NCBI GenBank assembly: GCA_029817715.1
Contig: JARUPY010000290.1
Span: 1,426,001 to 1,490,000 of the forward strand
Direction: 5' to 3'
DNA length: 64,000 bases
DNA from: Melastoma dodecandrum
Taxonomy: Eukaryota; Streptophyta; Magnoliopsida; Myrtales; Melastomataceae
The first letter of the stretch is position 1. Every line of letters starts with the position of its first letter. A program made the position numbers and the translations under genes. The notes under the pieces are model-generated. The model saw only the letters and a list, made by a program, of their open reading frames with translations. It was not told the origin of the DNA and made no database searches. Below, in pieces: positions 1-12,375 of this stretch.

Positions 1-176
1 CAAAACAGCATAACATGAAGTCATCGTCAGTAATTCCCCGACGGCGATACTGGCCGGAAGACCTCAGCCGCTGGCCTCCGTAGAACCGTATTCGGTACAA
101 ACAAACAGATCGGCGATCGGTCAGCCTCGCACCAATGGATGGCGTGCGTAGATGAAATTAACGCGTGACGTCGGAA

Positions 177-428
177 TCAATCGGAGTGAAACCCAGAGGA
201 GACGCGACCGGATCCATCGGAGGAGTCGTCTGAAGAAGAATCGACGGGAGGGAGGCAGAAGCAGGAGCGGATGATCCGGCCAAGGCGACGCAGGTTCTGG
301 AAGGGGAAGCAGAAGATGAGGTAGAGGACGCGGTCGCTGCTGAACCTTTCGGGATTGCAAGCTATGAACTGGCACAAGGTCGCCGACGCGTGCGCCACCC
401 GTTCCACCGTCGACGCGTTCATCACCAT
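177..428 (-). CDS. Small plant protein of unknown function (83 aa)
   Basis: This is an uninterrupted 83-codon ORF whose ATG sits in a favourable context (GGCCATGG). The product has an N-terminal segment that looks amphipathic, a central hydrophobic and cysteine-containing stretch (VLYLIFCFPFQNLRRLGRI, residues about 35-53), a short basic part, and a Ser/Asp/Gly-rich tail. There is no catalytic motif. A longer ORF in another frame on the same strand (121-537) is Arg/Pro/Leu-rich and looks like a shadow of this one. I do not recognise the family. The composition and start context suggest a real short gene or an exon, but chance cannot be excluded. Confidence 0.4.
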   Translation of the reverse strand: MVMNASTVERVAHASATLCQFIACNPERFSSDRVLYLIFCFPFQNLRRLGRIIRSCFCLPPVDSSSDDSSDGSGRVSSGFHSD

Positions 429-540
429 GGCCGCCGCCGTCCTTGCCGTCTATTCTTCTTGACCTCCGTTTTCCAATCAATCGGTTGCTTCCATGCGCTG
501 TAACTTCGATTATGGGGGGACGGTTTGGAGCTCCCAAGGT

Positions 541-1545
541 CGTTTGTTGGGGAGGACAAGTAAGCCCGAAACAGCAAGACCTTTTCCGCCCTTAATTAGG
601 TTAGAATCCCTCTGATTTAGTAGTTAATTGAGAAGAAGACCACTTTTTTCACATCCGTAAATTTCTCAGTTAGGAAGTTATCTCCTATTGATGGCGCGTA
701 GGTGTATACCCCCCCATCCCATCTGATCTTAACAGTAATTTTCACCTAAAATATTAATTTATACAAATCGCTTTACGTGAATGAAAAATTAATCCGAATG
801 GCCCGAAACTTCCGTCCACGCCCAATCCGACCGATAAAGCCAGACCACAAGCGCATCTCAATATACAAAACACGTGACCAGCAATCATAAGCAATTAGGC
901 CGTGAATCTTTACGTTCATTTCAACAAAACACAATTAACCGCGTCCACGGAAGTAGTCGAATGTATCGACAGAAGGGCGTAGATCCTGCGTAAGTGCGTC
1001 GACCGTGTCTATAAAAGTTAGTCTATTAAGGCTACAAGAACGGGTTGATCGGACAAAAATCAATCTCTGGAAAACAATATATCGACCCAAACGACGTGCA
1101 GCGATTTCCTTCTACGAAACGATGGTTCAAGTGAATAAGATGGTTGGAATCTAATTTCAATTCATGTTTAGCCTGTGGTTATGTTCTTTTCACGTATGTT
1201 TTTTAGTTATTGGGATTGATATAAATGACGTATAAATGCAAAAATCACTTTTGATACCTAAAGGGACTTTTAAGTTGTCTTATTCCTCTTATTCTTCAAC
1301 TACGGACAATCATTTTAACCCACAAAGGAGATTTTTTGGTTGTCAAACCTCACAACTTGTATTCAATTTTTAATAAAAATAAGTATTTATTTTGTTCCCG
1401 TTATTTAAATTCTTTACGATCATATTTCTTTCTTTTTGAAGCCTTTTTCTCATGTCGTAATGTATTATTGTATGGTCTATATTATACTTTTATTTTGATG
1501 GAGTTATGGTGGTGTGGATGTTTGGATGAAATGAGTTGGACAGGT
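541..1545. other. Intergenic, nothing recognised
   Basis: This is AT-rich sequence without a supported gene. Short ORFs here show no domain, and the only long overlap is the shadow of the pseudogene that follows. Confidence 0.5.
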
Positions 1546-2987
1546 TCAATGGCTGGTAGACTTGGTAAGGGACTTGAAAGTGACCGTAGACCCGAGCGCG
1601 AGCGTGCTGGACTCGACCGTGAAGGTGTCGTACCTCAGGAAGAACATCCACCACCATCACCCTGCATAGCAACATCACCATGTCCTTCCCCGGGCACTGC
1701 TTGCTCTCCACTGTCGGATTCTCTGTCTCCCTCCCGTTCGACCAGTACACGTACCTCAGCATCTTCTCCCCTTCAGGACCAACGAACCGGTCCCCAACGA
1801 ACTCCTCTGCCCTCTTGAACACCCTCAGGTCCCTTGTTGCGAACGGCTGGTACTCGAATATCATCTCCCCCTTCTTGATGATGTGGATGATGATGTCCTC
1901 CTTCGCCTTGCCATATTGGAACGGCACTGGAGGCTCCATCCTCAGGGCCTCGTAGACTACCGACTTGGTCAGCGGCATCTTCTCAATGCCGCCTAGGGTG
2001 ACCCCATCCTCTGACCTCACGACTGTCCTGATCTCCTCAGCCGGCTGGTGGTGGAGGCCTTCGCCAGCCATACCGATCCACATGATTAGCGCAGGGAAGG
2101 TGGTTTTCATCCCGCCGTACGCGCTGAACCCTGCCAGGAAGACCAGGTTGTTGCATGCGTCCGTCTTCCCGAGGCCGAGCTTCTCGGCCTCATCAAGAGC
2201 CTCCGTGTTAGATGCGTAGAACACCTCGTACATCTTCTTGTAATCCGACTTTACGAGGAAAGTCGGCAGGGGAAATGTGTGGAGGAGCAGGTCCTCCAGC
2301 GCATCCAAGATCTTCGGCGGCTTCGTCGTGATCATCGGGGAGAGCTGGAGGAAGAGCCACTTGTCGAAGGTCTTGTAGGATATCGACGTCTTGGAAGGAT
2401 CCTTCCGGCAGAACAGCCTCAGGATGAAGTCGTACGACATCTGGTCACTCAAGGAGTTGAAGTAGGCCTCCCCTTGGCAGAGAACGCGTCGTCCAGGCAT
2501 ACGAAGAAGTCCGACATTGAGTTCCGGAAGAGGGGGACGAGGGTGTCACGCTAGGAATGGAGAAGGTAGAAGATGAACCGCTTGTTAGCAGTGTGGCTCG
2601 GCTTTGACGGGTCGAGGAAAGCGCACACCCTGGTTCCGCCCATGTAGCCGGTCGACGGCATAAAGGTCCCGTCGAGGACGTTCCTCTTCTCGACCTTGGA
2701 CGTGTCGAGGAGCACGGGGAAGCTCGTGGCGTCAAGGAGGACGACGACCCTGGGTCAGGGGACACGAAGGGACCCGGGGGCATGTTAACCCTGAAGACGG
2801 TGGAACCATACTTGTTCATGCGGGAGCGGAAGAACTCCTCGGTGCCTTGGCGGGAGAAGTAGTCGAAGCGCATAGGGGCCATAGAAACGGTTGCCGTAGC
2901 TCCCGGGGATGGCCTTGAGAGGGGGCAGCTCGCAGGGTTGGGACATCGTCGGCTAATTTTACTTCCTAGGGAAAGGAAGGACACCAT
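1546..2987 (-). pseudogene. AOS: Allene oxide synthase (CYP74A) pseudogene, intronless
   Basis: The product would be a CYP74 cytochrome P450. The family converts 13-hydroperoxy fatty acids to allene oxides in plastids, the first committed step of jasmonate synthesis. Visible family blocks in order are EEFFRSRMNKYGSTVFRVN near the N terminus, NLVFLAGFSAYGGMKTTFPA, MPLTKSVVYEALRMEPPVP (ExxR helix region), the PFATRDLRVFKRAEEFVGDRF block, and the haem-Cys segment SKQCPGKDMV. Reading needs frame changes near 2876, 2755 and 1645. An in-frame TAG lies near 2552, and about seven codons are lost before IKKGEMIF. The stop of the restored frame is at 1546-1548. CYP74A genes are usually intronless, so lack of introns does not prove retroposition. 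AOS fits better than hydroperoxide lyase, from the C-terminal half. Confidence 0.85.
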
Positions 2988-4999
2988 GGCTGGAATGGAA
3001 TACTTAAAAAAAGCGGGAGAAGAAGGACAGGGGGATGAAATCACGGGGCCAAGTTGCCAATTTGGAAAAAAAGTAATTATATTATTATAAGCTGCTTTAT
3101 TATTATTATTATTATTAAGCACCTCAAAAAATTAAGGCGAGCACCGCGTGTTTTTTTTTATTTTTTTATTTTAATTTTCCTGTATCGAACTTAGGGCAGT
3201 TTATTAGACACGGGGGGGTCGCTTTAGTCCGACGCGGCGAAATAGTTAATAATCAATTTCAACATGAATTCACCTCCTCCTCCTCCTATTGTTTGTTGTT
3301 AAGACAGACAAACGACGAGTCTTCTATAAAAGTAAAGACCGGGCCGTATTTACTGTCATCGCATGAAATTTGCAGTAATGGTTGCCACGTGCCTACTTGG
3401 GTTGTTTAGCAAATCATCGACCTAGTAAGTTTTTGGAGTGAATGCTAGGCAAGTACGTGTCGACGACTCCTTGCTTGTCGGGTCAGCGACTGGTAATTCA
3501 TATATAGGTAAAGTCTTCTTTTATTCAAAATGTTGTTCGGACACATGTGAAACCATTTGTGTACTATAGCAACACACGTTCCATTCCTCTTAAAAAAACG
3601 ATGACGTAAGAAAGGGGAGAGATAGGGGGCAAAAATAATCCAAGGAGAAAGAAGAAGGCAAAGAAATATTACAATGTGGCGGCAAGGAACACCCGGATGG
3701 AAGAAGAAGAAGATCCTCAACCATTCATTATTTAATATAAATGCATTCATGTAAGGTGATTAATTATACCTTTTGGTATTAAAAGAATGTACTAATAAGG
3801 TGTTAAATTAGTGTTCTCAATTCGAAGGCATTATAGTCGATTTTTTTTTTTTGTGTATTGAGGAAATTTTTTTTAATAAAACAGAAGGCTTTATCTGTCC
3901 GAGAACTGAACATGGACATGTAGTACATAATCAAAGATTCAATATTACTTTTTGTATTTATATGCTCGATTTAAAGAAAAAGCAGAGATTCAGTATATTT
4001 TTAGTAATTCGGCAAATAATGTCTACGTTCACTCTTTTATTACTCCGCCCAAATAAGGATGTATTCACTAGCTAGTTATAAGATCAAGGGAGTACAATAA
4101 ATACAGATGCATGCTTCTTCTCGAAATGTGACAAACAAATCTACACTGATACATCGTGACTAACAACCCTGTAACCTCAATTGTGACTAACTCCGACACG
4201 ACTCCTCATTACATTCATGGCTTTCACTCCGACATCTATCACACTACCTGTACGAAGACTCCCTTCTATGTGACTTCCTTGCACGTTTCCTTACGTAGCT
4301 AACTTCGTGGCTTTCATTCTCGCGGTTACCACACCACATGCGTTGGATCTCCCCATCCAATGACTTCCCCTGCACACCTATCCATGTGTCTAACAACCCA
4401 TATCAGAACATATGACTGTATAACGAATTGTAGTAATAGAAGAACCCTCACTCAAAGATGTAATTGACTCGATGAAGAACAATGGAACCTTTAGACTGGA
4501 GAAGACTCATAAACTCTCTTGTAAGCTCTCAAAAAGTGGCCATCTTCATGTACGGTCTTCCATGGTTTTAAGCTTGGGTTTTCTAACCGAAGCTTTCCTA
4601 AATGAGTGCTTTCATCCTGTAAATAAGCTCCCAAAATGCTTCGGAAATAATCCTTGAGTGACCAGATATGTGTTAACCGAATTATGCTAAAAGGTCAAGA
4701 ATATGTTACTTCATACATGAGTTATATTCTTTCTACTCGGCAGACTCAACAATATCCATATATGGAATTGACTTTAGGGAAATATTCGTTTCCTTAATTT
4801 AGAACGTTACAATCTGTAATTTATTCTCACCACATTGCAACCCGATCGGAACAAATCAATTTCCATTATCAAAAGATCACTTACGTGAGTATATCTCATG
4901 ATCTCTTCCAAATAACTAAAGGGATGAACTTATACTTAGTTTATGAATTATTTAATAAGAATTAACACTGACTCGTTTTGAATAAAAATATACTTAACT
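2988..4999. other. Intergenic region with an (ATT)n run
   Basis: No gene is recognised. A short TTA/ATT trinucleotide run lies at about 3097-3117 and a CTC-rich run near 3272-3287. The ORFs here lack domains and are AT-rich. The left part of the decayed gypsy element ends somewhere near 4990, and no left LTR was found for it. Confidence 0.5.
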
Positions 5000-5581
5000 G
5001 AAGCACTATTTTGTAAGCGCGAGTTATTTATAGGCAACCGACCCCACTCTATCCAATATCTTATATGGACTATAATATAACGGAGATAATTTCTGGTTTT
5101 CCCTTTATTGACATGCGATTGACGTGCTGGTAATCTTAGGCCTATTTTTGACAATGCTTGTAAAGGACCATTGAGGCCTATAGCTAAGGTAAACATACCA
5201 AGCCTGCACCCGTAGTGTACATGGACTATGTAGCAAAAGAAGTCTACAGAGACGGGGTAATAACCTTGTAATCAAGGGAAATTTACAAGCCTGCGCCTCC
5301 AAGAGACACAAAGTCTACAGGCTTACGTCTGCAAAGGATACGAAGTCTACAGGCCTACGCCTGCAAAAGACACGTGTCAAAAGAAGACGGTTCCACAGTC
5401 CCGAGATAAATGGGACTTGTTACCCACGCTTACATCAACACACGTCTTAAAAGACAACCAATTAAACCCGAAGTCAGAAGAATTTACGACCCACAATCGA
5501 ACGAGTGGAAGTCAGTTAGCTCCGAGATTCTTGGGGAGAATCGAGTCCAGAAAATCTCGAGAAGGTCGTAACAAGACCGGG

Positions 5582-5589
5582 TATAAAAG
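5582..5589 (+). promoter_or_regulatory. LTR TATA box (TATAAAAG), left copy
   Basis: The motif GGGTATAAAAGG lies in the middle of the LTR and recurs at the matching place in the right LTR, as expected for the U3 promoter. Confidence 0.6.
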
Positions 5590-5714
5590 GAAGGAGATCT
5601 CTCTTAGAGAAAATCACGAACAAATCAGCCAACAAAAGCTTATCTTGCTCGTCACCCCTTAGTTGTTAGATTGTTAGGATTCCCCGACCTGAGAGAAACC
5701 CTTAAGGTTTCATT

Positions 5715-5905
5715 GGCCTTCACTTCCTCCGTCAGAGTGAGCAACCGTAGCTCGGGCAACAAATTCCCGCCTTCACTTCCACCGTCAGAGTGAGCAACCG
5801 TAGCTCGGGCAACAAATTCCCGCCTTTACTTCCACTACCAGAGTGAGCAACCGTAGCTCTGGTAATAGTCCCCCGCCTTCGACTCCAACGCCAGGACGAG
5901 CCACC
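5715..5905 (+). repeat. LTR minisatellite of about 53-bp units
   Basis: Three to four tandem units built around CCGTCAGAGTGAGCAACCGT each end in a GGCAACAAATTCCCGCC-like segment. The same array occurs in the right LTR (about 8935-9140), and a related one occurs in the LTRs of the element at 54246-57639. Confidence 0.8.
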
Positions 5906-6270
5906 GTAGTCTCGGCACCCCAAATCGGACACAGGGCCAATCGTTCCAACTGGATGGGGAGATAAGCTATCTGCCCAAGACATAGAGGAGGTTCTCCAGG
6001 AAGTCAACTCGGGGGAAAACCCTGCAGTGACTGGCAAGGCGAACGATGAAGGAGTAGAGAAAGATCAGCAAAATAGTGCCACGGAGTTGGAGCCCGATAG
6101 ACTCCTAAAGGAAGGGGTTTATGGACCAGAATGAAAAGGTAACCGAAGCAGTCGCCGATGTCCTTCAACGGCTTCAAGTCTACCAAGGAAATCGCTGCTG
6201 CAGATAACATGTCTCTTAGTTTTCAATAAATTCAGAAGCGCTTAGAGCGTTTAATGCTTGTAATAAGCCC

Positions 6271-7023
6271 GTGCCTATCGACTTAGGTGGTTCAGAGAAA
6301 CGTGAGTCTTTGATGACACCATGCGACCCATTGGTCAGCATTAACCTAGGAAGTGAGTCATCTTCTAGAGTTCTTTTCATTAGTTCTTCTTTAAATAAAG
6401 AACTTTTTGATGCGATTAGGGGAGTACTTGAGGAATTCAAAGACTGTTTCACCTGGGATTACACTAAGATGCCAGGGTTGGATCGTAGACTAGTAGAACA
6501 CACTCTTCCCATAAAAAAGGACTTTATACCAATGCAGGAAGCACCTAGGCGCATGACCGCTGAAGTTACACAGTTGGTCTTCGAAGAAGTCAAAAAACTT
6601 TTTCAAGCAGGTTATATTAGGACCACACGTTATACAGAATGGATCTCTAGTATCGTGCCCGTCCTTAAAAAGAATGGGAAGATCAGAGTCTGTATAGACT
6701 TTAGGGACCTCAATCGTGCCACCCCAAATGATGAATACCCTATGCCTATTGCAGACGATCTTGTAGACAAGACAGCAGGGCACCAGATTATGTCAATTAT
6801 GGATGCATTTTCTAGTTACAACCAAATTTTCATCGCATAAGAAGACATACACAAAACAACATTTAGATGTCCCTTAGGGATTTTTGAGTGGGTAGTAATG
6901 CCATTCGGTTTGAAGAATGCTGGCGCTACTTATCAGCGAGCAATGAACACTATATTTGATGCCTCTCTTAGCAAGACAGTAGAAGTCTACATTGATGATA
7001 TAGTAGTTAAGTCGACGACGGGA
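6271..7023 (+). pseudogene. Tat-like gypsy reverse transcriptase fragment
   Basis: The translation carries the start of a gypsy RT: GKIRVCIDFRDLNRATPNDEYP, then MDAFSSYNQIFIA, an in-frame TAA at 6838-6840, then IFEWVVMPFGLKNAGATYQR, and the catalytic box YIDDIVVKS near 6990-7015. Similarity stops right after the catalytic box. The upstream part resembles the inter-domain segment before RT (DCFTWDYTKMPGLDRRLVEH). The stop and the truncation make it non-functional. The same sequence type is found in the element at 25.3-35.3 kb, so the two are related. Confidence 0.9.
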
Positions 7024-7311
7024 AAACCTTAGTCTTAGTCTACGCTCTTAGTAATGCGTTCAAGTAAAAAAACAACAGAAATAAAACAGAGGAACATAAG
7101 AGAGAAAAAGATGAGGCTCTAAGTAAAGTCTACTTCTGCTGTTTCCGAACTTGGTTAGCCTCTCGATTATTCCTGTATCGTGGACTTAGCCGGTTCCACT
7201 TCTCCCTCCACTTCTTGTTTCCATCTGCCTGCTCGCGATGAGAGTCAGGCAGGAATAGGTCAGCCCAGGAATGCCTATGGTTTGGCATATTGGGCAAGCG
7301 CCTCTGCATTC

Positions 7312-8265
7312 CTAAGAAGCTGACAGAGGCAGGGCAATCGGTGAATACCTCCGGTCTGTCTTACTAAGCCTCCGCTCCCTCTTCCCTGGAGTCTTGCAGA
7401 GGCGAGTCAACTTGTGAATACCTACGGTCTGTCTCACTTGGCCAAGAGGAAACTCACAGGCCTGAACATAACCAACTCTCTGCCTGGCGAGGTCAGTGTG
7501 CTGTAATGTCCGATGATGGAGATGATAAGTCCCCGGGACCTTCATTTGCTCCAAAAAAAAGTCTGGGCCATCTGCAACAGTACTGAGCTGACCGAACAGT
7601 TTTCTGAGGTTGTCCAGTCTTTGGGTTGCGCATGGAGGCGACAACTCGTAGGAGGGTACACTGTGGTTGGACGATCCTTCTTCGCCAAGGAATGTGGCAA
7701 ACAGAGGGAAGAGGAAATCGGTTGTAGTGTACACCTCCAAGGAGTCTCTAATAGGACGGAGACACCTTAATACAGGGTCGTACGGTTGTTTGGCTTCAGA
7801 CAGCTGGAAGTCGTCACCCTCGCACCTCCAGAGTTTGTTCTGGGCTGGTCGCTTTCCAATGGAAAAGGGGTAACGTGAACCTCTTGTCTTTAAAAGACTC
7901 ATGAAGGTAGAAATGAATGAAGCTTTTATGGAGAAGAGTTTAAGGAGGCTTCGCCGAGAGGCAAGTTTTGAAGGAGAACCAGAGGCTAGGAAGTCTAAGA
8001 GAAGGAACACCATGGAAAAGAGAAGTGAAGAATCATCAGGACACTTGAGGGGAAATTTAAAGGACGGTCCGAAAGAGAAGGCGAGTCTGAAAGTCCCGAG
8101 GAAGGAAGGTGAAAGACTTTCCCCTCGGGAAGAGGAGGAAGACAAAAGGTCTGTCTGTAAAAAAAGGGGAAGGTGAAAAGTTTCCTCTGTAGAGCATATC
8201 TTTTCGCAGGAAGAATATCTTTTTGACAGAGAATCAAATATTTTTACTAAAGCGCGCAACGTCAA
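7312..8265 (-). other. Antisense ORF (317 aa) inside the Tat-like element, no known domain
   Basis: This 317-codon ORF runs against the element's sense strand, between the truncated RT and the 3' LTR. In Tat-lineage elements that is where antisense extra ORFs are known. The translation is rich in Ser, Leu, Phe and Arg with no motif I recognise. The sense strand here is purine-rich, which by itself favours long antisense ORFs, so it may be fortuitous. Confidence 0.3.
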
Positions 8266-8311
8266 GAGTGCTCAGGCGACGGTAGTCCCCTCAGCAAAAA
8301 AGGGGGGCTTA

Positions 8312-9711
8312 TGTTGACATACGATTGACGTGCTGGTAATCTTAGGCCAATCTTGGGCTTATTTTTGACAAAGCTTGTAAAGGACCATTGAGGCCTATAG
8401 CTAAGGTAAACATACCAAGCCTGCACCCGCAATCTACATGGACTATGTAGCAAAAGAAGTCTACAGAGACGGGGTAATAACCTTGTAATCAAGGGAAATT
8501 TACAAGCCTGCGCCTCCAAGAGACACAAAGTCTACAGGCTTGCGTCTGCAAAGGATAGGAAGTCTACAGGTCTGCGCCTGCAAAAGACACGTGTCAAAAG
8601 AAGACGGTTCCACAGTCCCGAGATAAATGGGACTTGTTACCCACGCTTACATCAACACACGTCTTAAAAGACAACCAATTAAACCCGAAGTCAGAAGAAT
8701 TTACGACCCACAATCGAACGAGTGGAAGTCAGTTAGCTCCGAGATTCTTGGAGAGAATCGAGTCCAGAAAGTCTCCAGAAGGTCGTAACAAGACCGGGTA
8801 TAAAAGGGAGGAGATCTCCCTTAGAGAAAATCACGAACAAATCAGCCAACAGAAGCTTATCTTGCTCGTTACCCCTTAGTTGTTAGTTTGTTAGGATTCC
8901 CCGACCTGAGAGAAACCCTTAAGGTTTCATTGGCCTTCACTTCCACCGTCAGAGTGACCAACCATAGCTAGGGCAACAAATCCCCGCCTTCACTTCCACC
9001 GTCAGAGTGAGCAACCGTAGCTCGGGCAACAAATTCCCGCCTTTACTTCCACCACCAGAGTGAGCAATCGTATCTCTGGTAACAGTCCCCCGCCTTCGAC
9101 TCCAACACCAGGACAAGCCACCGTAGTCCCGGCACATCCAGTAGGAGAGACGGACTAGACTAATCCCAATCACGCTCCAAATGCTTAAAATCAACTACCA
9201 GAGACATGGAAACCACGATGATCCAAGAAACCTATGCCCAACAGGGAAGTATGACGTAATCTTACCATGATAGCAAGTTCCAGTTATTTCCCCTACTTCC
9301 ACCACCAGCATCGCCACCGCCTCCGCCTCCAAACTTCCCATCGCCAGAGCCCACTTCGACGCCTCCGCCAGGGTCAACCACCGCAGCTTTGGTGTCCACG
9401 TCCGCCTCAGCACCCGACCACATCCAGTATATCAAATCCAGCAGCTAAGTCCTGCTGCCCGGGGGCACAAGTCTACAGCGCTCTGCCATCAAGTCTACGA
9501 CAACGTCCCAAGTTTACTGAGCACTGTAGCTAGTATACAATCTTACCACCGTCTTTATTTTTACTTTTATGGCTGTAAGATTTCTTTACTTCATGTAAAA
9601 ACTGTTTGCATTTAATCAATCTTTTCAGTTACTTATTGGCGACCACATCTACAAATCCATGTGAGTCTTATTGCCAAATATTTTCGGTGTGATCCGTTTC
9701 CTACGCGAACA
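8312..9711 (+). repeat. Right LTR of the Tat-like element, full length
   Basis: The LTR starts TGTTGACATACG after a polypurine tract and ends ACGCGAACA, followed by the CCCTT duplication. It includes TATAAAAG at 8799-8806 and the minisatellite at about 8935-9140. Confidence 0.87.
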
Positions 9712-9716
9712 CCCTT

Positions 9717-12137
9717 CCTTCAACAGAGACCTGTTTGTATGGGTGTAGCTTGACGTAAACCAAATCACCAATCTGGAATTCCCGCTCCGACCTTCTCCTA
9801 TTCGCCATATGAGTCATTCGATATTATGCCCGATGAAGGTGAAATCGCAGCAGCTTCACCATTTCTTTTCTATCCTGTAACTCTCTATCAACCTCTCTGT
9901 TAGTGGCTGTTCCCTCATACGAGGCTTCAAATGGAGTCATTTGTATCGAAGAGTGAAAGTTCGTGTTGTACCATGACCAATTTACCATTTTTCTTGAGAA
10001 GACCCTGTTTCATCTCAAACTTTGTAGGTCGACCATTAGCTATCTACAACATTATAGTGACCAGACAAGCGTCTTCTTGCCAGCTCCTCTTAATTTCGTC
10101 AAGGAGTGTTCCTTGCTGTAAATTGAGAATTACCGACATCATCTCAGGTCTCGTCACCCTTGACAAAGCATCAGCAACCACGTTATCCTTTCCCTTCTTG
10201 TAATGTATCTTATAATCATACTCGACAAGCTTCGACAACCATTTAAATTGAACCTCATTGTGCAACCGTTGTTCAAGGAGGTATTTCAAACTCTGATGGT
10301 TGGTTCTTATGACAAAGTGTCTTCCAATGAGATAATGACGCCATTTATCCACTGCGTGTACAATCAACAAAAGTTCCTTCTATATACTGATAAACCCCTG
10401 TGCTTCGGAGCTAACGCTTTACTACTGAATGCGATCGGGTGACCGCCCTGCATCAGTACGGCCCCAATTCCTATAGAACTAGCGTCTATCTCCAAAACGT
10501 AAGGCCAAAATCGGTGCATATACCATGGCTTCCTTAAGCTGCATAAACGCTTCTTGAGCTTGTGTTGACCACTTAAACGAATCCTTCCTAAGTAGCTGCG
10601 TGAGAGGCTTGCTGATAACCCCATAACCTTTTATAAATCGTCTATAATATGCCGTAAGACCGAGAAACCCTCTTAGTTGCTTCGTAGTGGTAGGGGTCGG
10701 CCATTGTTGGTTGCGTAGCTGTGATCCTTTCGGGATCTGTTGAGACACCTCTGCTGTCAATGAAATGTCCAAGGTATTCTATCCTCCTCTTGGCAAACGT
10801 ACACTTACTCCTCTTAGCAAACAGATTATTTCCCTACAGCACCCCCAATACCTTTGCTAAATGCTCCACATGATCTTGCACGTTCGAGCAGTAAACCAAC
10901 ATGTCATCGAAGAAAGCCAATACAAACCTCCTCAAGTTGGGCCGGAATAGATCATTCATAAGACTTTGGAAAGTGGATGGAGCATTGGTCAAACCAAATG
11001 GCATTACTAAGAATTCGTAATGGCCTTCTTGAGTCCGAAAGGCTGTTTAGGGATGTCTGTTGTCGTTACACGAATTTGGTGGTAATCCGATCTTAAATCT
11101 AATTTTGAGAACCAACACGCCCCATGCAACTCATCCAAAAGTTCGTCAATCACGGGTATACGAAACTTATCTTTGATCGTCTTCTTATTCAACTCTCTAT
11201 AATCCACACATAACCGCCCTGAAACATCCTTCTTCTTGACTAATCCCACGGGCGACGAGAATGGACTATGACTAGGCCGTATGATTCCCGACTTTAACAT
11301 TTCGCGGACAAATTGCTCAATGACATATTTATGGGAACTAGAATACCGGTAAGGACGCAAACTCAACCCGTGAATCCCTTCTTCTAACGGTATTGCGTGG
11401 TCATGGCTCCGGTGTGGTGGCAGCCCTGTTGGTTCGGCGAAAATTTTCGAATATTGAAGCAGCAATTGTTTTATCCCCTTTGGAATATTTAATTGCTCTT
11501 CCCCTATCAGTTGAGGTCTTTGAATGACCATTATTCCCATCTCCCTACAATTAGTTGAGAAAACACCTTCTGTTACATTAGCAAACTCCTCATCGTTTAC
11601 AGTTAAATGCACCGATCGCCCCTTCCATTCAAACTTCATAACCATCTTAGTGAAATCCCATGCAACCACACCCAATGAATTTAGCCACTCCATTTCCAAA
11701 ATGAGTTCACACCCCTTAATTGGCATTACTAAAACATCCGCCTTAAACCGATTACCTTGCATCTCCCATCGAAAATCTTCAACTCTCGCTGCACAATTAA
11801 TTTTTTCACCATTAGCCATTATCACCCTTTTACCAGACATAGGCTGAATTTTGCAACCAAACTGTTTGGCCACCGACCAATCCAGAAAGTTATGTGTACT
11901 GCCCGAGTCGATTAGTATAGTCAGCCTCCTCTTCTTGTATCGACCAGCAATCTTCATGGTTCTATTCTTGAATGACATCACCACTTCATGTAAAGCGTGT
12001 AAGGTTACTACCGGTGATTCCTCTTCCTTTTCTTCCATCAATTCACCAACTTCTTCCCCATCTTTATTTCCTTCAGCATCCGCCTCCATGTAACCTTTTA
12101 TTATTGCATGTGTGACCCCGTGTATATTTATCGTCAC
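9717..12137 (-). pseudogene. Gypsy pol remnant: protease, RT, RNase H, partial integrase
   Basis: From high to low coordinates: the retropepsin box LTILIDSGSTHNFLD, the pre-RT segment, VSGRLCVDYRELNKKT, KLDLRSDYHQIRV, then after a frame change a degenerate catalytic box (FFDDMLVY, about 10905-10935). Next come [20 protein letters not shown] and the RNase H segments [15 protein letters not shown] and HFVIRTNHQSLKYLLEQ. Most of the integrase is deleted. The next recognisable part is its C-terminal module (DRELQDRKEMVKLLRFHL, 9720-9900). At least three frameshifts separate the parts. Confidence 0.88.
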
Positions 12138-12375
12138 ACCAAAAACATAAACCCTTTGCTCTTTTCTCCTCTACCTTCACATTAGTCAATCTCTTACGTG
12201 GTGGACAGTAGGGGAGAGATCGTCCCCTTCTCACCCTTTTCCACCGCCATTCCCTACTCTCCCTGTGTTACCCTGCCCGTTGGGCACTCCTCTTCCAATT
12301 GGAACCATAAGTCTTCCTTTTTTTCCCTAACCAGACATCTGTTTTTCCTTTATTACCTTGTGCCTGAAATTTAGT

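Larger units (their letters stand above)
5106..5920 (+). repeat. Left LTR of the Tat-like element, truncated
   Basis: It matches the right LTR closely from its first bases (TATTGACATGCG, so TG has become TA) to about 5920, where similarity stops. The missing remainder and the start of the internal region were probably lost in one deletion. It contains the promoter TATA at 5582 and an internal minisatellite. Confidence 0.85.
5106..9711 (+). mobile_element. Tat-like Ty3/gypsy element with 5-bp target duplication CCCTT
   Basis: Two copies of an LTR (5106-~5920, cut short, and 8312-9711) flank about 2.4 kb of interior. CCCTT at 5101-5105 and at 9712-9716 is a perfect 5-bp target duplication. The right LTR starts TGTTGACATACG and ends ACGCGAACA, and a purine tract (AAAAAAGGGGGG, about 8296-8307) lies just before it. 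The interior keeps only part of the RT. The 3' half of the left LTR, the primer site, gag, protease, RNase H and integrase are absent. It is inserted in the integrase region of an older gypsy element. Confidence 0.88.

Noticed and set aside
1336..1955. Plus-strand ORFs over the allene oxide synthase region
   Set aside because: They are shadows of the minus-strand P450 sequence in other frames.
7901..8176. Highly charged plus ORF as a nucleocapsid gene
   Set aside because: Purine-rich sequence before the LTR gives Lys/Glu/Arg-rich frames by composition. No knuckle or capsid motif is present.
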